DNA of 64,000 nt. Origin: Linum tenue. Lineage: Eukaryota; Streptophyta; Magnoliopsida; Malpighiales; Linaceae. Position 1 is the first letter of the stretch; every line of letters begins with the position of its first letter. The stretch spans positions 53,702,963-53,766,962 of the forward strand of contig CAMGYJ010000008.1 in NCBI GenBank assembly GCA_946122785.1, read 5' to 3'. The notes beneath the pieces are model-generated. The model was given only the letters and a program-made list of their open reading frames with translations, was not told the DNA's origin and did no database searches. Both the position numbers and the translations under genes were made by a program. Below are positions 21,308 to 32,929 of this stretch, one piece after another.

Positions 21308-22886
21308 TGGCGTCTTCGGTGCACTCACTTTTTTGGGTGCACTGAACGCACCCACTTTTTGATTTAATCCTCACCGTTCAATATATTAGCGGTTCAGAAT
21401 AATTGATAATTTTCTAATTAATTATTAACTAATAAACTATTTTATATTTATTAAACGAATTTATAGTTATTGATAATTGCAATTAAACCCCTAACATTAA
21501 CCCTTTCTCTTCGCCGTTTCTTTTCCCCGCTTCCACCGTCAATACTATCCCAGTGGCAGGCGACGAATAGTTTGCAGTGCCCGACATCGTCATCCTCCGC
21601 CACTAAACCGTCTCAGGCGATTCCGGCATGCTCAACATGGAATCAGAGAAAATAACTTTTCGTTCTTGATTTGGTCCATGAAATCGTCTCTTTCTAGGAT
21701 TTGGGCTTACCATTTGTTTTACTGGGCTATGATGGATTAAAATTACAAACAAGCTTTGCTGGGCGGAAATGAAATTACTGTGAGTATCGCTCTCGGCTAA
21801 ATCAACACAGGCACCAATATGTCATCCATCATGGATTCGCCAATCTCGATCACATTCGCTCCCCTGCGCACCTGCGTATCACTCTCCAAGAACATAGCAA
21901 TAAATCACAATTCCGTATTTGCACAGATGTGAAGACTCTCATGGCGGTGCAACCGTACAATGCAATGAAATATACTGAAAGATCGTTTTAGAAATCCTTG
22001 AAGTGGATTATATTGTAAAAACATATTGGTTATCAGAAACAGAGTCGACACAACAAAACTACGAACATTCTCATGCAATTCAGGGTTTTCAGCAAACCAA
22101 AGCGAGCAAAATCTTTCGCGGCCACAAAATTCATTCGGAAATCGCGAATTCCGAACCCACTCACCCAATCCCCAACTCCCTCCACCGGCACCCCCTTTCG
22201 CCGATTTCCCAGACTTTCCCCACCATCCCCGCCAGCTCGCCCATCGCCGGATCTGTTCCTGGCGCTACTCCTTCCAGCAACGTCCCCGTCGGATTCAACA
22301 GAGTCTTCGTCGCCTTTCCTCTTGCATGCTGCCAATTCCATATTTCTCTCCTCCTAGCTCCGCCGCAAATCATCAGATCTGATGATTCCGCGAATAATTC
22401 AATCAATCAACGGAAGGCCGATATGGATGTAAAGAGGGTTGGATTGATCGGAGACATCGAGATGGAGGTTTCCGATCATGGAGTCGGCGGCGCACTGACA
22501 TTCACCGGCCCACAATTCTTCAGATGGGAAGAGGAAATCAAAATAGAGACCAAATGTTGTGTTATTAATTTGAGGGAGGAACGCTAATCGGGAAGCTTCA
22601 CGAAGGTTGGGAAGGGAAATAAATGTCTCTGTTGGTGAGAGGAAGGAGAGGGGTTAGTAGAAGAGTGGAAAAGGAACGCGGACAGGAGGGTTAACGTGAG
22701 GGATTTAATTGCAATTATTAATAAATTGAAATTAGCTTAATAAATATAAAATAGTTTATTGGTTAATAATTAATTAGAAAATTATCAATTATTCTGAACC
22801 GCTAGATATATTGAACGGTGAGGATTAAACTAAAAAATGAGTGCGTTCAGTGCACTAAAAAAAGTGGGTGCACTGAAGTAGTCACC
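21306..22886. mobile_element. TIR element C in (TA)n, with GC-rich gene-like interior
   Basis: The 1581-bp element has inverted repeats of about 150 bp (left GGTGGCGTCTTCGGTGCACT, right complement GGTGACTACTTCAGTGCACC). Both contain TGCACTGAACGCAC and a shared AT-rich block. The interior (about 21500-22690) is GC-rich and has long open frames on both strands (plus 22003-22587; minus 22033-22341 and 22161-22406). The minus reading near 21905-21790 (ESDTQVRRGANVIEIGESMM) also looks coding. I cannot identify a family. The pattern fits capture of host gene fragments by a non-autonomous DNA transposon. Confidence 0.65.
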
Positions 22887-22900
22887 ATATATATATATAT

Positions 22901-23303
22901 GGTGGCTTCTATCGTACCTTGGGTAAAATCTAGGGTACGACATGCCATGAGTAAAAAATGCTATCTAGACCTCGAATTAACCGGATTTTTGGACATGATA
23001 CTGTACTCTAACCCTTGATGATTGAAACCTAGGTCTTAGATTTCTAAATCAAAGAGCCTAATCCCTAAGATTGTGCCTGTAATTTGTTGCATATATTTTG
23101 ACAAATCATAGCCGTTGATTTTTGTTTCTAATTAAATTGATCTTAGTGTATGAGATTTATAAAACTAAGACCTAGATTTTAATCCTTAAGGGTTTGGGAA
23201 TAATATCAGACGCCAAACTATGCTCAATTCGAGGTCTAGATATCATTTTTTTACTCAAGGTATGTTGTACCCTTGATTTTACCCAAGGTACGATAGAATC
23301 ACC

Positions 23304-23304
<1 letters not shown>
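22901..23304. mobile_element. MITE, family A copy 2
   Basis: The 404-bp element aligns end to end with 20533-20939: terminal hairpin-forming blocks, ctatctagacctcgaatta, and the matching inverted block at the right. It is diverged, with the GGTACCCCGG arm now GTACCTTGGG. It lies between (TA)n at 22887-22900 and a (CA)n(TA)n tract at 23305-23350. Confidence 0.75.
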
Positions 23305-23350
<46 letters not shown>

Positions 23351-23360
23351 GTATATATAC
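23305..23360. repeat. (CA)n-(TA)n compound microsatellite
   Basis: cacacacacacatatata... with a few interruptions (gtatatatatgtatatat) follows MITE A copy 2. Confidence 0.85.
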
Positions 23361-23457
23361 ACGTCTAAATTAGATAAAAGTCATACATTATATTGGACGA
23401 AAGCTTGAAATTAATGTCTTTTTCAACCTATGATAATTGCTAAGAGACTATGTCAAT

Positions 23458-24135
23458 TCACACAAACTTAAAAACATATCCGCTGGTTGCCTTGGAGTCA
23501 TCTGATAGGGTATTCCAATCCGCATCACTATACCCTTCTAGTACAGCGGGAAACCTTTGATAGTGTATACCAAGGTTTGCTGTTCTCTTGAGGTATCTCA
23601 TGACCCTCTCTATAGCATTCCAATGCTCTCTACTAGGACAGCTGTTAAACCTGCCAAGCAATCCCACGACATATGCAATGTCTGGTCGAGTGTAATCCGC
23701 AGCATAACGGAGACTGCCAATGATGCTAGCATATTCTGTTTGTCTTACACTGTCTCTAGTGTTCTTAAATAGCTTTACACTAGCATCATACGGAGTACAC
23801 GCAGGTTTACAGTCGAAATAGTTATACTTCTTCAAGATCTTCTCTATGTAGCTAGATTGATCTAGAGAATAACCATTTGTTGTTCTAGTTATCTGGATTC
23901 CAAGCATAAACTTTGCTTCTCCCAGATCTTTCACCTCAAAGCTCTCTTTTAACATGGCTTTCGCTTCATTGACCACGTGAATATTTGTACCAAATATCAA
24001 CATGTCATCTACATATAAACATATGATAGTGCAAGTGTTATTCTCTGACTTGCAGTAAATACACTTGTCACTTTCATTAACTCGTTGACATACATTTTTT
24101 TTTAGGTGAATACGTCTATTGAATATATAAGACAA
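23458..24135 (-). pseudogene. Ty1/copia reverse transcriptase fragment
   Basis: One open minus-strand frame contains the intact YVDDML box (ICLYVDDMLIFGTN), FEVKDLGEAKFMLGIQI, YIEKILKKYNYFDCKP, YTRPDIAYVVGLLGRF, the HWNAIERVMRYLK block and the SDADWNTLSDD start of RNase H. The amino-terminal part of RT, integrase, protease, gag and LTRs are absent, and RNase H stops after YVFKFV, so it is a fragment cut at both ends. Conservation without stops over 225 codons suggests it is younger than the 12.6-13.8 kb copia piece, which belongs to a different copia group. Confidence 0.85.
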
Positions 24136-25082
24136 TTGTGTTAGTTTGCATGTGTTTATGTTAATAATTATCTATAATTATGTGATGATTGTTACGTTTT
24201 ATTTATTATATAAATTACGAATTGATGGATTAACAGGAAATTTTTCTCATTTAATGAAAATGTGATGTTATATTGGTTAATTTGGTTAACCAATGAACCA
24301 AACCGATTAAACTTTAGTTAGGTTAATTTGGTTGTTGTATTAGTTTGGACGATTTGATTAGGATATTATATTCATAGTTAATAGAATTTAGACTTATTTG
24401 ATTTGATTATTACTATACGCACATATTTCCAGCCCAGCAACTCTACGATAAAAACAGAAGTTGAGTGCCCAGCAACTCTACGATAAAAACAGAAGTTGAG
24501 TTGATCTTGACCAGATGCTAAAGACAGCCATACTTTATATGAAATATTAACCGATCTTTGCCATTGTACGGGAATAATATGAGGAACTACGAACTTAAAA
24601 CTCTGATGCCGCGTGTTTTGAAGGCGCGGGAACAGGGCTTGGCATGATGATGATCTGAGACTCGCAGCACAGCGATTACGCTATACTGGTTTGGATCCTT
24701 ATGGTGATGATGGAACCATGCACCGTGCGATCAGTTTCAGAGGTGGAAAGTAATTGTCAAATGCTAGGAGATCAAGCTACACATTTGACCTTCAATACGC
24801 AAAGTCGATAAATTATGAACCAAAAACAGGACTTGATTAAACCTACGATTATGAACCCAAACAAACGTACTCTTTTCTTCTTTTTTTTTTCCCATCCGCC
24901 TCATAGGAAAATGTTTGAGCGTTTCACTCGTCCAGTACGATTATTCTAGCGGGAAAAGGCACTCCAAAGGGGTCTAGCCGCTAAAAGGTACAGATTACAG
25001 AGAATGAAAAAAAAAATCCTCGATTACATCAGCTTTCCCAATGAACAATGCTTACGAGATACTTGACTTATACTCTCCGCTT
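24136..25082. other. Non-coding interval with a 35-bp exact tandem duplication
   Basis: No gene recognised. At 24432-24466 and 24467-24501 a 35-bp unit (gcccagcaactctacgataa...) is repeated exactly. The last few hundred bases before 25083 include the 3' flank of the peroxiredoxin gene. Confidence 0.5.
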
Positions 25083-26824
25083 CTAAATTGCCGAAAAGTA
25101 CTCTTTGCTCCCTTTTGGGTCAGGCTTCATCGACTTGTCCCCAGGCTTCCACCCAGCTGGGCACACCTCGTCTGGGTTTTCCTGCACGTACTGCAAAGCC
25201 TGCAATATAGAAAAGAAAAGGAGATGGTGTCTTCCCATCAGTATGTTTATCATCAAGATAAGCTCTGGAAGTCAAGATTAACAGAGTTATCTGGTCACCT
25301 GGAGTGTTCTCAGTGTCTCGTCAACACTTCGCCCAATGGCGAGATTGTTGATAGTTGAGTGCTGGATGACTCCCTCCTTGTCTATGATGAACAGTCCTCT
25401 CAGAGCAATTCCCTAGCGATGACAATGAAAACAGACATTGTTACACATTTTCAAAGCATGACTTAGCAGTAGCCCTACTGTTATGCCACGGAAGATGAAA
25501 GCAAGAACCCCATATGTTCATCCACCTATTCTAACAGCAGAGTAGTCTTACCTGGTCAGGGATGAGAACTCCAAACGATTTGGAGATTGACTTAGTGACA
25601 TCAGATACCAAAGGATAGTTCAGATCGCCAAGGCCACCGGATTTTCTATCGGTTTGGACCCAAGCAAGATGCGAGAACTACAATGACAAGCCAAATGATC
25701 AGAATATGTTATAAAGTATTTTCCGAGCTTAAAGTAACATGTAAACTGTGGCGTTCAACCTGAAAACTTTTGGTGGTCACTGGACGCAAGCACATGTGAG
25801 CTTATGTCGAGTTTTGCTCCAATAAAGACGGTATAGATTCAATTATAATATCATAAGTTTACATTCAGATTCATCCCAAGATCAAGACAGAATCATTCCT
25901 CAACCTAAAGATACACAATAAAGCATGCATTTGTGAAAGAATACAGGTATTCCGATCATCTTTATACTCTTAAATGACTTTAACCTACCACACTGTCAAC
26001 TGAGACACCCAAAACTTCAGTGTTGATCTTCTCAAATTCAGCGTGTCTGTCACTGAATGCAGTTATCTCTGCAAGCAGACGGCAGGCAGTATGAGAAGAG
26101 GAATGAAAAAGGAACAATCACCATCAATCCAAGTCCAATTCAGAGTGTAGACAGTTTCCAAAGCGCATTAAAACAAACCTGTGGGGCAGACAAAGGTGAA
26201 ATCCAAAGGATAGAAGAAAAGGATAACGTACTTCTTCCCAATGTATTCCGAGAGCTTAACCTGCAACGAGTTCGAGATTAAACGGTGCAATGAGTAATGC
26301 AGAGAGCAGCAGGAAAGGAACTGCATTTTATCCACAGCGTTAGCGCATTTTTATCTTCTGAGTTGAAAAACAGTAATACCTTGATGAATTCCTGGTCGAA
26401 AACAGCTTCGGCCTCAAAATCGGGAGCTACATTTCCAACCAAAGGAAGCTCACTCTGCAAACAGAACGCGCAACAGACAAACAGAAGAGCAATTACCCAA
26501 CTGAAATTACAGCAGAATTCGAGATGGGAATGTGGAAAGGAACCCCAACAATTTAACAGAGGCTTCTTCAATCCGAAAGAAATTGATTAGGAGGGGGTGA
26601 GAGAATCATACAGTGGCTTTGACGACGAAGCTCTTCCTGAGGGCGAGGTTAGCGGAGGAGCGAGCATTGGCGAAGGCGGAGGATTGGAAGAGGGGCTTGC
26701 GGAGACCCAAAAAGGAGTTGGGAAGAGGGGCTAGGGTTTTGGAAGGTTTAGATAAGGGAGAAGCCATGGATTTGGTGGCCGGGATGGAGGAGATAAGAGC
26801 GGCGGAGGTAGCTGAGCAGGCCAT
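25083..26824 (-). CDS. BAS1: Chloroplast 2-Cys peroxiredoxin (BAS1-type), seven exons
   Basis: The predicted product is a thiol peroxidase of the chloroplast stroma that reduces hydrogen and alkyl peroxides and is regenerated by thioredoxins/NTRC. Minus-strand exons: 26824-26612, 26454-26380, 26260-26179, 26068-25989, 25677-25552, 25412-25299, 25199-25083. All introns are GT-AG and phases agree, giving 807 nt and 268 aa. Residues 1 to about 70 are a serine/alanine-rich transit peptide ([15 protein letters not shown]). [20 protein letters not shown] starts the mature enzyme. The peroxidatic Cys is C121 in FTFVCPTE and the resolving Cys is C243 in [14 protein letters not shown] (164-167) and the C-terminal YF motif (KEYFSAI) mark the overoxidation-sensitive eukaryotic type. 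Length fits the family (about 265-270). The ATG at 26824 was chosen because it begins the typical transit peptide; an upstream ATG in the same frame lies in the 5' leader. It is the only intact host gene seen. Confidence 0.96.
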
Positions 26825-27021
26825 GGCGTTCTGCCGGCGGGAGATTCCAGCAGCTGCTGCTGGTGAGCGTGACTGAGTGAGAAGTGGCGGAGAAAGGAGA
26901 GTGAAGCAAGTGGTGTGAAATGGAGAGCCGGGGGAGTGGGTGGATGAGAAGATATAATACTCAGAGAAGAAAAGCAAGGGTCAAGATGGAAAGATCCGAG
27001 AGGTCGTTAGAAGGTTGTTGA
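26825..27021 (-). promoter_or_regulatory. 5' leader and proximal promoter of the 2-Cys peroxiredoxin gene
   Basis: About 197 bp lie between the start codon and a hAT-type MITE. On the minus strand a TATA-like block (gagtattatatcttctcatc near 26965-26945) is about 125-140 bp upstream of the ATG, followed by a C/T-rich leader. The exact transcription start cannot be read from sequence. The short spacing means more distal promoter elements must lie in or beyond the MITE. Confidence 0.4.
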
Positions 27022-27029
27022 TGCGTTGG

Positions 27030-27638
27030 CAAGGTTGTCAAACCGGTTTATGCCGGTGTGCCGGTTTTGTAAGTGGAATGGTCTGACCGTGGTACAACCA
27101 GTATTCATGCCGGTTGTGCCGGTTTTAATAAAATACATGAGGAAAATGGAAATCCTCAATTCCAAATAAATTAGTCATGAAAAAGCAATTAGAAGAATTA
27201 TTTCACACAAAATAATTTATAGCTAAGAATTGGTAACTAATACTAAACAATTAGATGCTTAAAAATAAAATTTTATTAAATGAATTTTATTAATGTTTAT
27301 AATGATTTGTGTAAAATTTAGTATTAGATATATAACATATAAGGTTAATATAGACAACAAAATTGCTTGTAGCCTACTGGTGTATAAGTTAAACTAAAAT
27401 GAACATGAGGTACTTGGTTCAAATCCTATGAAGGATGTTTATTTTTGGATATAATGTGTGTAACATTAAATTCCGGTTTCTGGTCTAACCGGCCGGAATT
27501 TCCGGATTTGACCGGATCTGACCGGCATTGACCGGATTTGACCACAATTAAATACCGGCCCCTTTCCAGCCGGTTTCCTGACCGGTACCGGTTGAACCCG
27601 GTTGAACCGGCCGGCATAAAACCGGTTTGACAACCATG
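27030..27638. mobile_element. hAT-type MITE with CCGG-rich ends
   Basis: The 609-bp element has termini CAAGGTTGTCAAACCGG (27030) and the complement CATGGTTGTCAAACCGG (27638), flanked by perfect 8-bp repeats TGCGTTGG (27022-27029 and 27639-27646). Both termini are full of CCGGT/ACCGG motifs (27050-27130 and 27475-27625), while the middle is AT-rich. No transposase is seen. Confidence 0.8.
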
Positions 27639-27784
27639 TGCGTTGGGTTTGATTTTGTCGTTGGTGGATTGAAGGGTTCATATGGTATATGCCCTTACAC
27701 AGTTACACGGTACAGCTACAGCTGAGCTAAGAGGCTAAGACTGGAAACTGTGTTGTTGGTTCAGACAGTACAATACAAATGGGA

Positions 27785-28095
27785 GCACTTCTACTATATT
27801 ATATAGTATTGATGTTTTAATGTACAACTTGAAATTGTACCATAACATTAAATGTATAAGTTTAGATTGTACCATAACAGAATTTGCATTATTATGTTAT
27901 TGTACAACTTTACAACTTGAAGTTGTACCATTACTTAAAAGTATAAGTTCAAGTTGTACCATAAAAGAATTTGTACAAAAAGTATATGTACAATCTAAAG
28001 TTGTACCATAATGTTAAAGATACAATTTCAAGTTGTACCATAAAGGCAAAAACCTATAGCACCAATGATATATAGCATTGTAAAATTCCTCTACA
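27785..28095. repeat. AT-rich element made of inverted ACAACTTGAA-TTGTACCAT repeats
   Basis: Blocks of the form tacaacttgaa-ttgtaccat or its variants occur at about 27830, 27865, 27910, 27945, 27985 and 28025. Because TTGTAC and GTACAA pair, each is a small inverted repeat. The outer ends (ttctactatattatatagta and the complement of tgatatatagcattgtaaaa) are weakly inverted, suggesting a decayed MITE. No coding capacity. Confidence 0.5.
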
Positions 28096-29240
28096 AATGG
28101 TTTATGGTCGAGACCGAGAAGTTCAAACCAAATAGTTAAGAATATAGGTTCAAAATATGTACAAATGAGCACTTATAAAAGGGCAGCCATGTTTGTCTTT
28201 TAAGGAACCCTAATAGGATTAAGGTAAAATTATACGCTTTGGAGAGGCTCAAAGGCACCAAACTGGAGAAGAATACAAATCAAGAAGGGAATCAACGTTA
28301 CTTGTGGCTTCTTTCCTATCGTATTTGCTCTTTCCTCTACACATATTTTTTTAATAGAAAGTGAGATTTATTCATCAAATACTATCAAAAGTTACATCCG
28401 CAAAGTTTCAAACTTTGTACTATTACCTACAAACCAAAAAAAAAAAAACCTACATATTTTATCAGTCAACTACATATCAACCATTATACAATTTAACAAA
28501 TAGGCTTTATAAGAACTAGGTAGTATTGGTCGAGCTCCGCTGCGGCCTGAAATTGGTCTCGAGGTCGTTGTCCATTAACCCGTGGGCAAAGCTTGGAGCT
28601 CAAATCAAATCAAATTCCATCTCCATCTCCTCTACCACCCTCCACTACTGCTGCCAACCTTCTCAAGCATACCACTGGTTTGCATATTTATTTTTGTGCA
28701 TAATAAGGGTTGTTTGTGCTCTAATGCGCTCAAGCTTTTGCTCTTTGAATTTCACATGCCTTCACTCTTTGAATTGCAAAATTATGATAATCCAACATAA
28801 AAACGATTCAATAACAATGTACCTAATTCTATTCCTATCAAAATCCATCTAACCATCCAATCATTCGATAAACAAAACATAGACTATGCATGTCTCTAAC
28901 TTAAATTAATCGTGATTCAACAAAATCTTGCAATTAGCGAAATCGAACGGAACCAAAATAAAAGAATGTTTTATGGAACTTTCCATCATACACCAATCGA
29001 CGTAACAAAAAAAAAAAGAGATGGATACCCAAAAAATGATACATCAATAAGAGAAATTGGGGATCTAGAGAGACTTGCTTCGGCATCCCGTTTTCGTCAC
29101 CCTCCGCGAAACCTCTATTTCCAACTTTCCCTAATTGATCTGTTAAATCCATCAAAACTTCTTAATAATTGAAGATCTAACAGTAAATCAACATCCGAAT
29201 CATAAAAAAATAGAGAGAAGAAATAGAAGAATCCTATTTT
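28096..29240. other. No gene recognised
   Basis: AT-rich DNA with A-runs (28436-28448, 29009-29020). The stretch at 28345-28385, read on the minus strand, resembles a LINE 3' end (gatgaataaatctcactttc followed by an A run), but no LINE coding sequence is attached. The short open frames at 28526-28852 and 28912-29172 have no recognisable domain. Confidence 0.35.
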
Positions 29241-30172
29241 CTTTCGAAAATGGAAATCGGGAATTAAGCCAGTGGTTCCTAAGGTGGAAACGCTGCCAAT
29301 TTGGGTTAGAATTTGGGGTCTTCCTTTGGAGTAATTGGCGCTGGAAGGGTTGGAATGGGTTGCAAGTATGGTTGGTAAGGCACTCTGGATGGATCAAAAG
29401 ACTAGGGTGGGTGGGCAGCTGGGGTTTGCGCGTGCTAGTGTGGAACTATGCACTGATTACACATTCTCAACTTCTATTCTATTCGTATACATCCAGATGA
29501 TGATCCTCCGTTCGATATTGGGATAGAATACATCAATCTTCCTCGGGTCTGTTCGAAATGCAATGTGTTTGGACATAATTGTGATGCTGGACCTCAACGA
29601 GTCTGGGTACAGAAGAAGAAAATGAGAAGGTTAGGGTATTTGTCGAGATTCCAAATGAGAGGGAAAGGGTAGCTGAGGCTGAGTCAGAGGAAGAAATCCT
29701 AAGCCAGTTGCAGGATAGTGTTCTGCAGAGCGTGTTTGTAAGCCTGGGAGAAGAGGTTGATACACTGCCTATTCAAGAGGTTGTTGCACAACATGTTCAA
29801 GAGGTAGATGCACAACATATGAGTGCTTCGTTGGTCATTATGGATGAAACTATCACCCCTTTACCATTTCAGGGGGGGGGGGACGGGGTTCAAGTAAGTT
29901 TTGCAGAGGTGGTGAAAGGGTCATCAGCTATTGCTGGGAACCCGGTCACACCTGTGCAAGTGTCTGAGGGTTTTAAATGACCTTCTCCGGGAGGGAGTTT
30001 AAGGCCTCAGATCATTGCTCGGGTTGCAGTACCTTCAGGCTCTCGCGTTGCTGTTCTGGATAACGAGAATAAGACTCCTAGTGTAGTAAGCAAGGGAAAG
30101 CAGATTTGGATAGACCCTCCTAAGGTAAAGAAGAAAGGGGGTAAAGGTGGAGGAAGGGGTCGAGGTCGTAAA
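29241..30172 (+). pseudogene. LINE (L1-like) ORF1 remnant with zinc knuckle
   Basis: Fragments in shifting frames give LPIWVRIWGLPLE (about 29294), LEWVASMVGKALWMDQKTR (about 29345), then PRVCSKCNVFGH followed by C (about 29540-29585). These are the DUF4283-like and CCHC-type blocks of plant LINE ORF1, an RNA-binding chaperone. After a frame change, 29708-29980 is the low-complexity C-terminal part. The N-terminus is missing. It ends immediately before the ATG of ORF2. Confidence 0.65.
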
Positions 30173-30912
30173 TGAGAGTCATATCATGGAATACTAGAGG
30201 TTTTGTAGATGATAGTAAGTATAATACATTACTTAATAAAATAAACAAGTATACTATTGATATAGTAGCAGTGTTAAAGCCTCGGGTAAAGCAATCTGAT
30301 GAGAAGAAGATGCTCAAAAAGAGATTTGAGAATTGGCACCATAAGATATTCTATAACGAAAATGGTTTGGGAAAGCTGTGGTTAGTATGGAGAATGGATA
30401 TAAAGGTTCAAGTTTTGGGATTCTCTGAGCAGCTTGTTCATGTTATGGTGGGGGACACAGTGCCTTTCTTTATCACATTTATTTATGCCTCCAACCTTGA
30501 GAATGGAAGAAGAGAGATGTATCGTGAGATAGCAGGGATGAAGGTGCAACATAGGCCATGGATTTTAATGGGAGATTTCAATGCAATTAGGATTCCAAGT
30601 GAGGGGTCAAATAATCCAGCACAATCTGCAAGTATGGCTGACTTGAATGAGTGGCTTACAGCTATTGAAGTTGAGGAGCATAAGTCCACTAGTACTTGGT
30701 TTACGTGGCTGAACAGACAAGCAAACAATCCAATTGCTGGGCAATTGGATTGGGCATTTGTAAATTTGGCATGGCTAGATGAGTTTAAAGAGAGCACAGT
30801 CCATATGCAAAAGCCTGGGGTCTCGGATCATTGCCCAGTACTGGTCCAAACAAATGTGCCTCTTAAGTCACTGCCTAAACCTTTTAAATTCTTCAACTTC
30901 TGGTTGGGGCAT
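30172..30912 (+). pseudogene. LINE ORF2, endonuclease domain
   Basis: The open frame from ATG 30172 carries the apurinic-type endonuclease blocks: MRVISWNTRG (1-10), ILMGDFNAIR (about 131-140), LDWAFVN (about 193-199) and the terminal SDHCPV motif (about 220). The catalytic Glu that normally sits in an ETR-like motif near residue 41 is Lys-Pro here (VAVLKPRVK), so nicking activity is probably lost. The frame is interrupted at residue 247 by the CACTA element and resumes at 34177 in the same phase (FWLGH then PKFWE). Confidence 0.8.
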
Positions 30913-31891
30913 CACTACAAGAAAAAGTGCATATAACTATGAAAATTTGTATGACTAAAAGGTCAATATTTTGTGGCTAAAACATACAGCCACAAAAATA
31001 TGACTTTGTAGCTCGTGTGGCTAAAAGTGACGCAGCTAAAGGTTAGCCACACATTTTTGCACTTGTGTAGCAAATACTTTATATTTTAGCTATGAAAATA
31101 CGTATAATGTAGCAAGTATAGTATATGCTTCTTGCCACAATGTGAAATTGGTGTAGCCAAACAATAACACTATGTAGCTACAGATGATATCGTTCATGGC
31201 TTCTTAAAATATTCAGCCATGAATTATCAAATTTGAATCTAAAGAGATTGAACTTCTTGCTACAAAATTCCTGCTAGCTAATAATAAGATAATAATTTTG
31301 TAATAGTAATATTATTTTATTTTTTAACAAAAATAATTAATTATCTTGCTACAAAGAAACCTGTAGCCAAATACCGAATTATAGAATATGGGAAAAAATA
31401 CTGAATTATAGAAATGAGATGTGATTTTTTATCATACAATCCATCGAAAAACTTCAATTTTCCGAATGTTTTTTTTTTATGAGGACATGTTGTCGCCATT
31501 TCTCACTAAAGATTTAACCTACCCCAAATGGACTTTTGTGACAGTCTGCTGTTGTATGTTATGTTCGTCACTAATCTAATACACAGGTCATAAATGAATT
31601 TGCTTTATTTTGTGTCATGGTTTTTTTCATACCAACCACGATATCCATGATTACCACAAACTCAATCAATCCCAGACCAATTGACCCAAACAGATAATAT
31701 TCTTTGATTTTAACCATTACAATATACAATATTTAATACAATTCCATGCAATGGCATCAAGCCAATAACTTGAAAGGCCATAAAATTATATATCTTTAAA
31801 AGACTGAAACATAATGTACATTTGTATATGTCTTCATCCTACATATATACAATCAAACAAAAACAAAAAAGATAAAACACTCATAAATAAA

Positions 31892-31992
31892 CTATTGGCC
31901 CTGCCTTGTATCGTGAGTCAGGCTCTCCATCATCCATTCAATTACCTTCACCAATGACACAGCTCTAATAGGCATTGGCCTTCGCCTAACCA
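31892..31992 (-). other. Possible terminal exon inside the CACTA element
   Basis: On the minus strand a long pyrimidine tract and cag precede an open stretch reading VRRRPMPIRAVSLVKVIEWM and ending in TAG at 31892. It looks like a last coding exon with a strong 3' splice site. I do not recognise it and find no matching upstream exon, so it may be captured host sequence or chance. Confidence 0.25.
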
Positions 31993-32929
31993 CTGAAAAA
32001 AAAAAAAACAAAACAAAACAAAACAAAAAGAACCATGAATCCTACACGAAACATATATTCACCAACACACAAGAAAGATCTGCAAATATAACCAAGGATG
32101 GGAGACGTTCAACAGGGAACAAATTTGTATTGCTACCATCAGGAAACGGATATGATAAGTTATCAATAGAAGACCTTCTTTTGAGAGGCTGAGAAGAAAC
32201 GATAAAAAAACTAGCTAGTGTTATTGACCGTGGAAGCAGAAAGGGGCGCCTAATTAAGAAAGAAGAAGAGGAGGATAGCGGCGGTACCTCAGGTGAGAAA
32301 ATGAAACTGCTGGGTCAAGGAAGGAGAAACCTTTGATTGAGAGCGTGATGGAGAGAAGGATGGCGGAAGGGTTTCTCTAATTATACTAGGTTAAAGCTGT
32401 ATTAACCATCCAGATTATATTTAGAAGAATAAATGGACGGCTGAGATAAGACGTAAGGTAGGGTTTATGTGATTTGGTTAGTTTCGATATGCAAATATTG
32501 TAGAAAAGTACTATTACACATACCATTTGTTTAAATGTTAAAGATTTAAGGAAGGCATTAAATATGATATTTTCTTTTTTCTCTAGTAAATGATATCATT
32601 TTTATATTTTTTGGAAAAACAATTTCAAATCATCATACCTCTATTATCATGATATTATCACCAACCGTGGTATAATATCATTGGACATATTATTTTATTA
32701 GTATTTGTTGGACAAGATAAGTTGGGGAAAACGAACATTATTCATATATTTTTTTCTTAAATTTTAAGAGAAATAGTGTTTACTAACATAAACATAATCA
32801 ATTAGTTTATACAGTACACAAAGGTTGTAGTCGAAGCAATAAAAGTGCTACATGCATATTAATTTAAAAATAATAATCAAAAGTAACTAACTACATGCAT
32901 CATCTTAGAGTTAGAGTTTACAATTTAGA

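Noticed and set aside
22003..22587. 194-codon plus-strand ORF as a host gene
   Set aside because: It lies wholly inside a TIR element, lacks a recognisable domain, and the opposite strand is equally open. Reported only as possible cargo.
24560..24800. Possible exon (RLAAQRLRYTGLDPYGDDGT on the plus strand)
   Set aside because: Short, with no splice context and no family recognised; not enough to call a gene.
26297..26876. Plus-strand ORFs over the peroxiredoxin gene
   Set aside because: Antisense shadows of exons 1-3. The minus-strand reading gives a complete spliced 2-Cys peroxiredoxin.
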